Below, piece by piece: positions 1 to 6,883 of a stretch of DNA of 35,250 nt. The translations under genes were made by a program, and so were the position numbers. The notes beneath the pieces are model-generated. The model saw only the letters and a list, made by a program, of their open reading frames with translations, was not told the origin of the DNA and did no database searches. Location of the stretch: the NCBI GenBank assembly GCA_947455705.1, contig CANGPO010000021.1, forward strand, positions 1 to 35,250, written 5' to 3'. Position 1 is the stretch's first letter. Every line of letters starts with the position of its first letter. This DNA is from Actinomycetota bacterium (GTDB lineage: Bacteria; Actinomycetota; Actinomycetes; S36-B12; CAIYMF01).

Positions 1-282
1 CACGTCATCAAGTGATGACGAGTGGATTTCCAAGACGCCGAACTGACGTTCGACGAACAAGATGCCCGGCTCAATATCGGGCACGCTCGTAAGCGCGAGG
101 TGCGTGACTCGCTCAATAGCAAGCCCTGGCGCAACCTCGACGATAAGCGCGTGCTGACCGGCGAACGGCGGGTACCCGCGAGCACGCGTCGGCGTGCCCA
201 TGTACGCGGCAAACTGCTGCTGGAGGTCTTCCACCAGCAGGTAGACGCGTAACTCAGGTCCCGCGAACGGGACTGAGGTCAC
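1..282 (-). CDS. BMC-T shell protein, 5' part (runs off left edge)
   Basis: The first 94 codons of a trimeric (tandem-domain) microcompartment shell protein; the rest lies beyond base 1. The frame starts with GTG at 282, whose GTGA overlaps the stop of the BMC-H gene, so the two are translationally coupled. The N-terminus reads ELRVYLLVEDLQQQFAAY, followed by an IVEVAPGLAIE segment and GILFVERQFGVLEIH. These align block for block with the complete BMC-T at 1369-1971 (ELRSFIFLDRLQPQT, IIEVAPGLDIE, GILVVERQFGYLELH), so the two are paralogues. BMC-T proteins form pseudohexameric tiles with larger central pores. The order T-H-P-X-T-aldehyde dehydrogenase matches, from memory, the mycobacterial RMM shell operon. 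The family call is solid; the pore type cannot be judged from half a protein. Confidence 0.85.
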   Translation of the reverse strand, partial: MTSVPFAGPELRVYLLVEDLQQQFAAYMGTPTRARGYPPFAGQHALIVEVAPGLAIERVTHLALTSVPDIEPGILFVERQFGVLEIHSSSLDDV

Positions 283-569
283 GCTGACGCCTCGCCCGAA
301 ACGTTGAAGTGCTTCGAGAGCTCGTTGTGCGGACGTGGGATCACGTGAACGGAAACCAGTTCACCAATCGATGACGCCGTCTCGGCACCAGCTTCGGTTG
401 CAGCCTTAACCGCGCCGACATCACCAACGATGGTGATGGCAACAAGGCCGTCTCCAACCTGATCGCGACCAACGATGACAACGTTGGCAGCCTTAACCAT
501 GGCATCGGCAGCAGCCAGCGCGGCTACGTAACCCTTGGTCTCGATGAGACCAATTGCGTTGTTCGACAT
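279..569 (-). CDS. BMC-H hexameric shell protein (PduA/EutM-like)
   Basis: 96 residues, the usual length of a single-domain BMC shell protein that tiles the compartment facet as hexamers. It aligns without gaps to PduA over most of its length: AIGLIETKGYVAAL, AADAMVKAANV, GDVGAVKAATEAGAE and VHVIPRPH. The pore loop, KIGSG in PduA, reads QVGDG here, placing Asp40 where PduA has the pore-lining Ser40; six copies would ring the pore with negative charge. The ATG at 569 has a good Shine-Dalgarno (AAGGAG). The stop overlaps the GTG start of the downstream BMC-T. A 78-bp gap separates it from the BMC-P gene, one of the few real gaps in this operon. The family call is near certain; the effect of Asp40 on permeability is inference. 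Confidence 0.95.
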   Translation of the reverse strand: MSNNAIGLIETKGYVAALAAADAMVKAANVVIVGRDQVGDGLVAITIVGDVGAVKAATEAGAETASSIGELVSVHVIPRPHNELSKHFNVSGEASA

Positions 570-647
570 TGCTGTCTCCTTCTTTGTTCGCCACGTTGTC
601 GTGGACAGTTCGGTTCACCACGTCAGACGTGGCTGTTGGGGATGGAA

Positions 648-932
648 CTACTTCTTACGTGACGTAGCGGTATTCGTGTCCGTTGTGGACGGAACGGGAT
701 CGATCGAGCCGATGATGAGCGCATCGATCGGCGGTGAGACGGGCCCAGGAAACCAGGACGCCGCAACTGAACCGGTGGCGACGAGAACTGTCTCACCGAT
801 ACCGGAGCCAAGAACATCGAAGGCGATGAGCTTTGCTCCACCATCGATTTCAACTTCGAGGAATGCACCTGCAGGGATCTGTTCCAACCGACGGCTGGCC
901 CAGACATTGCCGATTACCTTTGCGCGCAGCAT
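648..932 (-). CDS. BMC-P pentameric vertex protein (EutN/CcmL family)
   Basis: 94 residues, typical of the EutN/CcmL/PduN family that forms pentamers closing the vertices of the shell. Family signatures are MLRAKVIGNVWASRR at the N-terminus, then FDVLGSGIGETVLVATGS and PPIDALIIGSID. The chosen start is ATG at 932, five bases after GGAG; a GTG one codon upstream (935) is possible but too close to the ribosome site. The ATG shares one base with the TGA of the preceding gene (TGATG), so translation is probably coupled. The C-terminus (about 14 residues, Ser/Thr-rich ending in RKK) is outside the conserved fold. One vertex protein per locus fits a closed shell. Confidence 0.93.
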   Translation of the reverse strand: MLRAKVIGNVWASRRLEQIPAGAFLEVEIDGGAKLIAFDVLGSGIGETVLVATGSVAASWFPGPVSPPIDALIIGSIDPVPSTTDTNTATSRKK

Positions 933-1372
933 CACGTCTCCTTTGTGATTTTGACGCCAGCCGCCCGTGCGCGATCGCGCGCGAGCGGAGTCATGACAGC
1001 CCGTTTACCAAGTACGAGAATCGCACCGGTGTCAGCGGCCTCGCGAACATGCTTTTCCGTTACCGCACCTTTTTCAACACGAACGATCGCATCAGATGAC
1101 ACGCTGGTCGATGCGTCGGCCGCCGGTGAGGCTGCTGTTGGTGCCAAACGGAAACTTAGGGTTCCGGCGACGATCGCGTCCCGCTGCGCTTGAGTCGCTG
1201 TCGCGATACGTCGCGCGAACGCTTGCAGCTCGGCATCGGAGCCAATGGTTACCGTGTCGGCTGTGGTGCCGATCGGGGCCATCGCCATCGTTTGTGGAAC
1301 CACGTCAGCGAGAACTTGACGCACCATCTGGCGCAGCAAGTCTCGCTCGTTATCCCCCAAGCCAACCGTCAC
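932..1372 (-). CDS. BMC-associated protein of unknown function, possible luminal adaptor
   Basis: 146 residues; I do not recognise a named family. It sits inside the shell operon between BMC-T and BMC-P, at the position occupied in mycobacterial RMM loci (from memory) by an uncharacterised gene. Three parts can be seen. Residues about 7-28 (ERDLLRQMVRQVLADVV) form an amphipathic helix much like encapsulation peptides; PduD has LLRQIIEDVLSEM. A middle segment (about 42-80) looks like a small helical domain. After a Pro/Ala/Ser linker, the C-terminal 45 residues carry TEKHVREA, then MTPLARDRARAAGVKI, a pattern also seen near the N-terminus of the EutT adenosyltransferase. The GTG start at 1372 overlaps the BMC-T stop (GTGA). 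A role as adaptor or scaffold is inferred from the helix and position only. Confidence 0.75.
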   Translation of the reverse strand: MTVGLGDNERDLLRQMVRQVLADVVPQTMAMAPIGTTADTVTIGSDAELQAFARRIATATQAQRDAIVAGTLSFRLAPTAASPAADASTSVSSDAIVRVEKGAVTEKHVREAADTGAILVLGKRAVMTPLARDRARAAGVKITKET

Positions 1373-1971
1373 AGGACACCACGCAGTGCTGCCTCGGCCG
1401 CCTCAGCGGCTTGACGGACGTCACTCTCGCTACCGGACAGATAAACCCGGCCGGTTGCACCAATCATCCGGTAGTCAACCACCTTGATATCGGCTGCCTT
1501 CTCCGCTTCGTTCGTCGCAAGAATCGCGTACGACGCGGGTGCCATTTCAAGAACGAACAGTGATTCACCCGGTAACGCCATCGAGCCAACCTTGTTGCGG
1601 TTGATCAGGAATGCGTGCTGACGATCAAGCATCGTGACGATCCGGGAAGCCAAGATCTGCGGACGAACCGCCGACGAGGTGTCGGTACCAAGAGCCTCGA
1701 GAACTGCCTCACCGGCCGCCTTCACCTGGCCGGTGGGTCCGTGTAGTTCCAGATAACCGAACTGACGCTCAACAACCAAGATGCCGGCCTGCACTTCGGC
1801 ATATTTCAGCGCAACATCGGTGAGCGGTTCGATATCCAATCCTGGCGCTACCTCGATGATCTGGGCGGCGACATCTGCCCGTGGCAGCGCACCCTTGATC
1901 CACGTGCCGAGATAGCACATCGTCTGCGGCTGCAGGCGATCAAGGAAGATGAACGAACGAAGTTCTGCCAC
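1369..1971 (-). CDS. BMC-T tandem-domain shell protein
   Basis: 200 residues, two BMC folds in one chain. Each half ends with the same kind of segment: ERQFGYLELHGPTGQVKAAGEAVLEAL-type in the first (about residues 68-94), and IGATGRVYLSG followed by DVRQAAEAAEAAL in the second (about 168-197). Each half begins with a strand-rich piece that in canonical BMC-H lies at the end, so the domains look circularly permuted. Such trimers form pseudohexamers and are often proposed to have gated pores for bulky cofactors or CoA. The GTG start at 1971 follows AGGGG by nine bases and lies five bases after the aldehyde dehydrogenase stop. The stop overlaps the next start. It is a paralogue of the partial gene at the left edge. 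Confidence 0.9.
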   Translation of the reverse strand: MAELRSFIFLDRLQPQTMCYLGTWIKGALPRADVAAQIIEVAPGLDIEPLTDVALKYAEVQAGILVVERQFGYLELHGPTGQVKAAGEAVLEALGTDTSSAVRPQILASRIVTMLDRQHAFLINRNKVGSMALPGESLFVLEMAPASYAILATNEAEKAADIKVVDYRMIGATGRVYLSGSESDVRQAAEAAEAALRGVL

Positions 1972-1976
1972 GTAGG

Positions 1977-3542
1977 TCAGCCCCTGACAATCGCGTTGAG
2001 CTCTTCAATGATCAGACGACGGATTTCATCGCGAAGTTCATCTGGGGCGTCGTTGGACATTGCAACGGTAGATGGAACAAGTGGTGCCGCATTCGCATCA
2101 TTCGATGCTCGCGGATACGTCGGCACAACACCCTCTGGTGCATGCCACGGCGTCAAACCAGCAAAGTTCGCCATTGGCACGGAGGCATTGGAGTTGTATG
2201 CAATCCGCGTCCAGTTGATCAAGTGCTTTGGCTCGAGGTTTTCACCCACGGATGAACGGCCCAGAAAGCCAGTACCGATCGTCATCGTTGGAGCCAGATT
2301 CGTCTCGATTCCTGATGCACCCAGGCTATTGCCGACGTTCACCGACACACGCAAAACGCGAACGGCAGCCGAAAACGCCATGATGGTCTGGGGATTCGAG
2401 GAATGAATCGCTGCCGAATGCCCTTGACCCGTAATGCGCAAAACTGCTTGGGCCGCATCGATGCCACGACCCACAGTGGGTACGCGAACAAGTCCAAGCA
2501 CTGGGCACAGTTTCTCATGTGCCAACGGTTCTTCAGGCACAACTAGATCGAACGGTGCCACCAAAATCTTGGTTCGCGCATTCACCCGCACATTGGCCGC
2601 CGAAGCAATCGCGGTGGCGTCCTTGCCAACCCACTTGGGGTCAAAGTGGCCGTCGGGGAAGACGAGGTCTCGCACGCGATCACGTTCATCGTCAGAAAGG
2701 ACGTGAGCCCCCGCGCGCGTCATCGCGTTTAGCAGAGCGGCACTCGCCGCTTCTTCAACGATGAGAACGCTCTCATTCGTACAGAGAATTGAGTTATCGA
2801 AGGACTTGCTGTCGACGATCCGTTGCGCCGTGGCGTTGATGTCTGCAGTTGCGTCGACCAAGACGGGAACGTTGCCTGGCCCCACCCCGATCGCCGGATT
2901 ACCGCTTCGGTAAGCGGCTCGAACCATGGGAGTTCCACCGGTGGCCAAGATGACGTCTGTACGTGGATCGGTCATCAATGCGTTGATCAGCGGGATAGAC
3001 GGTTCTTCGACGACCTGGATGCATCCGTCCGGAGCGCCGGCCGCGACGGCGGCAGCCGCCATAGTGCGAGCGGCTTCGGCACACACTGCCTTGGCATAGG
3101 GGTGGGGGCTAATGACGATCGCGTTACGCGTCAGCAGTGCCAACGTTATCTTGAACATCACCGTGGCAACTGGGTTGGTCGAGGGCGTCAGTGCCAGGAC
3201 GACGCCAGCTGGCCGCGGAATTTCAACCATCTTGCCTGCGTCGTCTACGACAACATCGATGTAATCGCTCGCGCGGTACTTTGCCGCGATCCCAGTTGAG
3301 CAGGCAAGGTTTTTGAGCAGTTTGTGCTCCGCGACACCGTAGCCGGTTTCGCGCACAGCCCACTCGGCGAACTCCTTAGCGCGCGCCGCACCAGCTTGTG
3401 CGGCGGCATCGACGATGCGCTGCACGGTGGCTGAGTCATACGAGGCGAAGGCGCGGGCAGCCCATTCAGCACGTTCAATCATTGCCCTGCCCCGCGGAAC
3501 ACCAGCGGGGTCAAGTGGCATCTCGAACATCGTGTCAACCAT
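1977..3542 (-). CDS. CoA-acylating aldehyde dehydrogenase with C-terminal encapsulation peptide
   Basis: 521 residues; converts an aldehyde, CoA and NAD+ to acyl-CoA, the standard signature enzyme of catabolic microcompartments (PduP/EutE family). Visible are the nucleotide-binding region around LALTPSTNPVATVMFK (about 117-131), GVGPGNVPVLVD (219-230), and the catalytic Cys254 in SILCTNES. After the core comes a Pro/Ala-rich linker (about 465-497), then an amphipathic helix, PDELRDEIRRLIIEELNAI (500-518). This is a C-terminal encapsulation peptide; PduP carries its peptide at the N-terminus instead, and here the N-terminus shows none. The ATG at 3542 overlaps the aminotransferase stop (TGATG). 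The natural aldehyde is not readable from the sequence; propanal or an amino-aldehyde are candidates given the neighbours. Confidence 0.93.
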   Translation of the reverse strand: MVDTMFEMPLDPAGVPRGRAMIERAEWAARAFASYDSATVQRIVDAAAQAGAARAKEFAEWAVRETGYGVAEHKLLKNLACSTGIAAKYRASDYIDVVVDDAGKMVEIPRPAGVVLALTPSTNPVATVMFKITLALLTRNAIVISPHPYAKAVCAEAARTMAAAAVAAGAPDGCIQVVEEPSIPLINALMTDPRTDVILATGGTPMVRAAYRSGNPAIGVGPGNVPVLVDATADINATAQRIVDSKSFDNSILCTNESVLIVEEAASAALLNAMTRAGAHVLSDDERDRVRDLVFPDGHFDPKWVGKDATAIASAANVRVNARTKILVAPFDLVVPEEPLAHEKLCPVLGLVRVPTVGRGIDAAQAVLRITGQGHSAAIHSSNPQTIMAFSAAVRVLRVSVNVGNSLGASGIETNLAPTMTIGTGFLGRSSVGENLEPKHLINWTRIAYNSNASVPMANFAGLTPWHAPEGVVPTYPRASNDANAAPLVPSTVAMSNDAPDELRDEIRRLIIEELNAIVRG

Positions 3543-4840
3543 CAGCGGAACTTCCGTTCTGACATGACATCCGCACGGGCTTTGGCGATCCCAACCTCGG
3601 TGCGGTCCAGAAGTTCTTCGGCAAGCTCAGGCTTGACCAGAATGCCTGGCTTGTACTGCAAAACGCGCGGATCAAGAGTGGAGAAGATCGCCCAAACACC
3701 GTTTTCGTAAAGCCGCTTCATCACAAACTTGGCACCCTGTGGGTCAGCGAATTCCAACCCCATCACAACGCCGTTTTGACGGATCCCAATAAACCAGTCC
3801 GGATAGGTGGCTTGGATTTCGCGAAGGCCGCGGCCGATGAAGTCCGAGATGTAATGGACCATGGAACGAGTCTCGGCGCGGTTGCAGATCTCCAATGCCT
3901 TCAGGGCGGCGATACAGCCGAGCTCGGCACCACCGAACGTCGAAATATGTCCGAAGCCGTCCTCGGTAAGCCACCCCGCACACCGCTCACTCACCAGCAC
4001 TGCGGCGATGGGGTACATACCGCCAGAGATTCCCTTGCCGGTGACCAGAATGTCTGGCTCAATTCCGTGCTTGGTGATCCCCCACAATTCACCAGTACGC
4101 ATCAGACCTGTCTGAACCTCATCGGCGATGTACAGGGCGTCGTACTTTTCGCACAACTGCTTGACTGCTTCGAGATAGCCCGGGTTAGGCAGCGGGAAGC
4201 CATATGTCGCGGGAATCGTCTCCATGATGACCGCGGCAATATCCCGACCCTTGAGAACCTCTTCCATCGCCTCGAGGTCATTGAACGGTACGTGTGGGAA
4301 GTCTTCCTCGTTGTCAGACAGGAAGAGTTTGGAGAAGCGGTCGTCTCCGGTACCAACCGCTAGGCCAGTATGGCCGTGGTACGCCTTGATGATCGACAGA
4401 ATCTTGCGCTTCTGCGTGGCATGGCGAGCCGTCTTAATAGCGATATCGATGGCCTCACCACCACCGGATCCGTAGATGACCTTGGTCAGGTTCTGCGGCG
4501 CACTGGCGATCAATGCCTCGGCAAGGGCCGTCCGTGCAAGCGACGGGAAATGATGGTTACCCATGTCGAAGTGCTGCATCGCAACCGTGATGGCCTGGAC
4601 CATCTCGCGATTGCGGTGACCGAGGTTGTAGGTGCCGCCGTTGAGGTGCACATCGATCAGGCGCTTGCCCGAGACGTCATAGATGAAGTACTCCTCACGC
4701 CGGTCAATGACCAGCGGAACCCCGGACTCAGACCAGAAACTGGTCTTTCCCGGATTCCAGTACTCCTTACTCTTCTCCAGCACCTCATCCTTTGAGGCGA
4801 AAGAGAAAAAGCCGTAGTCCAGCGCAGTGGCATCGGACAT
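3542..4840 (-). CDS. Class III PLP enzyme (aminotransferase or amino-alcohol phosphate lyase)
   Basis: 432 residues from ATG at 4840, which follows GGGGAGG by four bases; an upstream in-frame extension covers the promoter and is rejected. Fold-type I class III features: YGSGGGEAID at 123-132 for phosphate binding, AYHGHTG at 153-159, IADEVQTG at 238-245 with Asp240 for the pyridine nitrogen, and TGKGISGGMYP with Lys269 as Schiff-base lysine. Members of this family either move amino groups or, in the RMM amino-2-propanol pathway, eliminate phosphate and ammonia from a phosphorylated amino alcohol. Sequence alone does not separate the two. No kinase is seen in the window, although one could lie beyond the left edge. 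First gene of the shell operon, directly upstream of the aldehyde dehydrogenase it probably feeds. Confidence 0.88.
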   Translation of the reverse strand: MSDATALDYGFFSFASKDEVLEKSKEYWNPGKTSFWSESGVPLVIDRREEYFIYDVSGKRLIDVHLNGGTYNLGHRNREMVQAITVAMQHFDMGNHHFPSLARTALAEALIASAPQNLTKVIYGSGGGEAIDIAIKTARHATQKRKILSIIKAYHGHTGLAVGTGDDRFSKLFLSDNEEDFPHVPFNDLEAMEEVLKGRDIAAVIMETIPATYGFPLPNPGYLEAVKQLCEKYDALYIADEVQTGLMRTGELWGITKHGIEPDILVTGKGISGGMYPIAAVLVSERCAGWLTEDGFGHISTFGGAELGCIAALKALEICNRAETRSMVHYISDFIGRGLREIQATYPDWFIGIRQNGVVMGLEFADPQGAKFVMKRLYENGVWAIFSTLDPRVLQYKPGILVKPELAEELLDRTEVGIAKARADVMSERKFR

Positions 4841-4854
4841 GGGACCTCCCCATC

Positions 4855-4866
4855 GGTCTGTAGACC
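4855..4866. promoter_or_regulatory. Inverted repeat, candidate operator of the BMC operon
   Basis: GGTCTGTAGACC is an inverted repeat with 5-bp arms. It lies just downstream of the minus-strand -10 hexamer and upstream of the ribosome site of the class III PLP gene, a typical place for a repressor. GntR/FadR-type regulators favour related GGTC/GACC half sites, but no regulator gene is in the window, so the link is inference. Confidence 0.4.
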
Positions 4867-4868
4867 AA

Positions 4869-4896
4869 ATCATACCGATTATCCATACCAATACAA
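4869..4896 (-). promoter_or_regulatory. Candidate promoter of the BMC shell operon
   Basis: On the minus strand TTGTAT (4896-4891) and TATGAT (4874-4869) are separated by 16 bases, a fair sigma-70-type promoter. Transcription would begin near 4862, inside the GGTCT/AGACC inverted repeat, and read into the class III PLP gene at 4840. Confidence 0.45.
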
Positions 4897-4908
4897 GACC
4901 AAAAGGTC
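4897..4908. promoter_or_regulatory. Inverted repeat GACC-AAAA-GGTC next to the -35
   Basis: 4-bp arms GACC/GGTC around AAAA, immediately upstream of the -35 of the shell operon. Together with the repeat at 4855-4866 it brackets the promoter with the same half-site letters. TTGGTCCAC near 5130 and TCGGTCCACC near 5053 could be further half sites towards the permease. The rest of the 332-bp divergent gap (4841-5172) shows no gene. Confidence 0.35.
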
Positions 4909-5172
4909 GGCCAATCGGGGCCACCTTCGTGGTGCCTCCAGATCAATGTGGCGTGTCGAGGACGTTTCATCGGTGTAAAACTTCGCGATCCGTGAGCGTG
5001 AACCGCGCCAAAACACCACGTCACAACCGAATTGGTTCAGCAAAGTGCTTGATTCGGTCCACCGTGTCACGACATACTCCCCTGCAACATGTGATCGGTG
5101 TCACCAGACACCGTTTCACTCGTTTGGTCCACTGATATGCGCGCATCCGCGAGCGAAAGGAACATCACTCGA

Positions 5173-6759
5173 ATGAGTACTGCCCTCCCCGGAGATCACC
5201 AACTGACCTCCTCTGAGCACAACAAGCTGAAGGCCGGCACCGTCGGCCTCTTCGGCGTGCTGTTCATGGCACTCGCTAATGCAGCGCCAATCACCGCAAT
5301 GACCGGCAACGTCCCGATCGCCATCGCGTTCGGTAACGGCATCTACGCTCCCGCTGGCTTCGTTGTGGCGACGATCGTTCTCACGCTGTTCACCATCGGA
5401 TTCATTTCGATGGCCCGCTACATCACCACGACCGGTGCGTTCTACGGCTTTATCAGCCACGGACTCGGACAGATCTGGGGTATGGCGACCGGCTTCATGG
5501 CCACGATGTGTTACATCGTGTTCGAAGGCTCACTCATTGGCATCTTTGCCTACTTCGCTAGCCAAGCGATCGAAACGTGGACCGGCGCCGTCATCAACTG
5601 GCTGCTCATCGCGCTAGTCGGCATCATCTTGGTCGGCATCCTCGGATACTTCGACATCTCCATTGCTGCGAAGTTGCTCGGCTTCTTCCTGATCTGTGAG
5701 GTCGTTCTTCTGGCTGCGCTGGCTTTCTCAGTGCTGTTCAAGGGTGGCGGTCCGGATGGCCTGATGTCAGACATCGTCAATCCGCTCAATGCCTTCAAGA
5801 GTTTGCCTGAAGGTGGCGGACTGAATCCGGCCGTCATGGTCGGCGACCCGGCAGCACCGATCGCCGCTGGCGCCGCAGCCCTGGGCGTGTTCTTCGCCTT
5901 CTGGTCGTGGATCGGTTTCGAGACCACCGCCGTTTACGGTGAAGAGTCACGTAACCCGCGCAAGATCGTTCCTCAAGCAACCCTGTTCGCCGTTATCGCG
6001 CTTGGCGTGTTCTACTCATTCGTCTCGTGGATGGTGATCGCCGGTAACGGTGCCAACCAGGCGATCACGAAGTCGTACACCAACGCCATCACGATGTTCA
6101 CCGACCTTGCGGTGGCGAACCTTGGTGGCGAGTGGGTCCGTACCGTTTACCTGGTTCTGATCGTGTCGGGCTCATTCGCTTGTGCACTGGCTTTCCACAA
6201 CGCAGCGTCGCGTTACCTCTACGCCATCGGCCGTGAGGTGCCCGCCCTGCGCAGCAACCTCGGCACAACGCACGCCACCCACGGCTCACCGCACATCTCC
6301 TCGATCGTTCAGACCGTCATCACGATCGTGCTGACGATCGGCTTCTACTTCCTGACGCCGAATGGCAGCGATGTGCTTCAGGGTGGATACATCTTCGAGT
6401 ACGGACTGCTGGCACTGCTCGGAACGTTGGCCATCCTGCTCGTTATGGCCATCTGTTCTGTTGCCGTGATCTGGTACTTCTGGGTCAAGAAGGTGCACAC
6501 GGGCAACGTGTTCACCACGCTCATCTCCCCCGCACTCGGATTCCTCGGCATGATGTACGTCGTCTACCTGCTCCTGAGCAACATCACCTTCGCCGGTGGT
6601 GGCGCTGCTGGTTCGGCATTCTTCGTCGCAATTCCGTGGATCACGATCGCCACCTTCGCAGCCGGTCTGCTGTTCGCCCTCTGGATCAAGAAGAGCCAGC
6701 CGGACGTGTACGCAGAAATCGGTCGTACCGTGCTCGAGGAAGCTCACGAGCGCGTCTAA
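5173..6759 (+). CDS. APC-superfamily amino acid/amine permease
   Basis: 528 residues and strongly hydrophobic, with about 12 membrane segments. The N-terminal signature LKAGTVGLFGVLFMALANAA, followed by APITAMTGNVPIAIAFGNG, is that of the amino acid-polyamine-organocation superfamily. FFAFWSWIGFETTAVYGEE marks the conserved segment 6 region. The start is taken at ATG 5173 because GAAAGGA lies about 11 bases upstream and the conserved N-terminus begins there. In-frame starts further upstream (5098, 5137) lack a ribosome site and add non-conserved residues. Divergent from the BMC shell operon and followed by a strong hairpin before the dehydratase genes. APC carriers import amino acids and amines, which suggests the locus uses a nitrogen-bearing substrate. 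The substrate itself cannot be read. Confidence 0.88.
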   Translation: MSTALPGDHQLTSSEHNKLKAGTVGLFGVLFMALANAAPITAMTGNVPIAIAFGNGIYAPAGFVVATIVLTLFTIGFISMARYITTTGAFYGFISHGLGQIWGMATGFMATMCYIVFEGSLIGIFAYFASQAIETWTGAVINWLLIALVGIILVGILGYFDISIAAKLLGFFLICEVVLLAALAFSVLFKGGGPDGLMSDIVNPLNAFKSLPEGGGLNPAVMVGDPAAPIAAGAAALGVFFAFWSWIGFETTAVYGEESRNPRKIVPQATLFAVIALGVFYSFVSWMVIAGNGANQAITKSYTNAITMFTDLAVANLGGEWVRTVYLVLIVSGSFACALAFHNAASRYLYAIGREVPALRSNLGTTHATHGSPHISSIVQTVITIVLTIGFYFLTPNGSDVLQGGYIFEYGLLALLGTLAILLVMAICSVAVIWYFWVKKVHTGNVFTTLISPALGFLGMMYVVYLLLSNITFAGGGAAGSAFFVAIPWITIATFAAGLLFALWIKKSQPDVYAEIGRTVLEEAHERV

Positions 6760-6786
6760 GCACTGTTGCACTACCTGTAAATGATC

Positions 6787-6827
6787 TGCGGGGTGCGTTG
6801 CGTGGTTTCCACGTAACGCACCCCGCA
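6787..6827 (+). terminator. 19-bp hairpin after the permease
   Basis: Arms TGCGGGGTGCGTT and AACGCACCCCGCA pair perfectly. They extend inward through GCGTGG/CCACGT (one G-U) to a TTT loop, giving a 19-bp stem. No T-run follows, so it may stop or attenuate transcription, or protect the mRNA end, between permease and dehydratase. A short frame starting at 6831 or 6855 follows and ends in an ATGA overlap with the dehydratase start. Confidence 0.6.
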
Positions 6828-6883
6828 GTCATGTTGGGCACTACCGTTGGCCTTATGAACACCACGAAGGAGCGCACGTCGCA

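Noticed and set aside
22-252. Plus-strand frame of 76 codons at the left edge
   Set aside because: It is the antisense of a BMC-T gene whose minus-strand translation aligns well with the complete paralogue at 1369-1971.
535-1563. Several plus-strand frames of 80-155 codons under the shell operon
   Set aside because: They are antisense to BMC-P, the 146-residue protein and BMC-T, have no ribosome sites and show no family features.
5098-5172. Longer N-terminus for the permease (starts at 5098 or 5137)
   Set aside because: The added residues are not conserved in the family and no ribosome site precedes them, while GAAAGGA precedes the ATG at 5173.
6760-6883. Search for a cobalamin riboswitch upstream of the B12-dependent dehydratase
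   Set aside because: The gap is too short and lacks the B12-box; it holds only the hairpin and a short frame.
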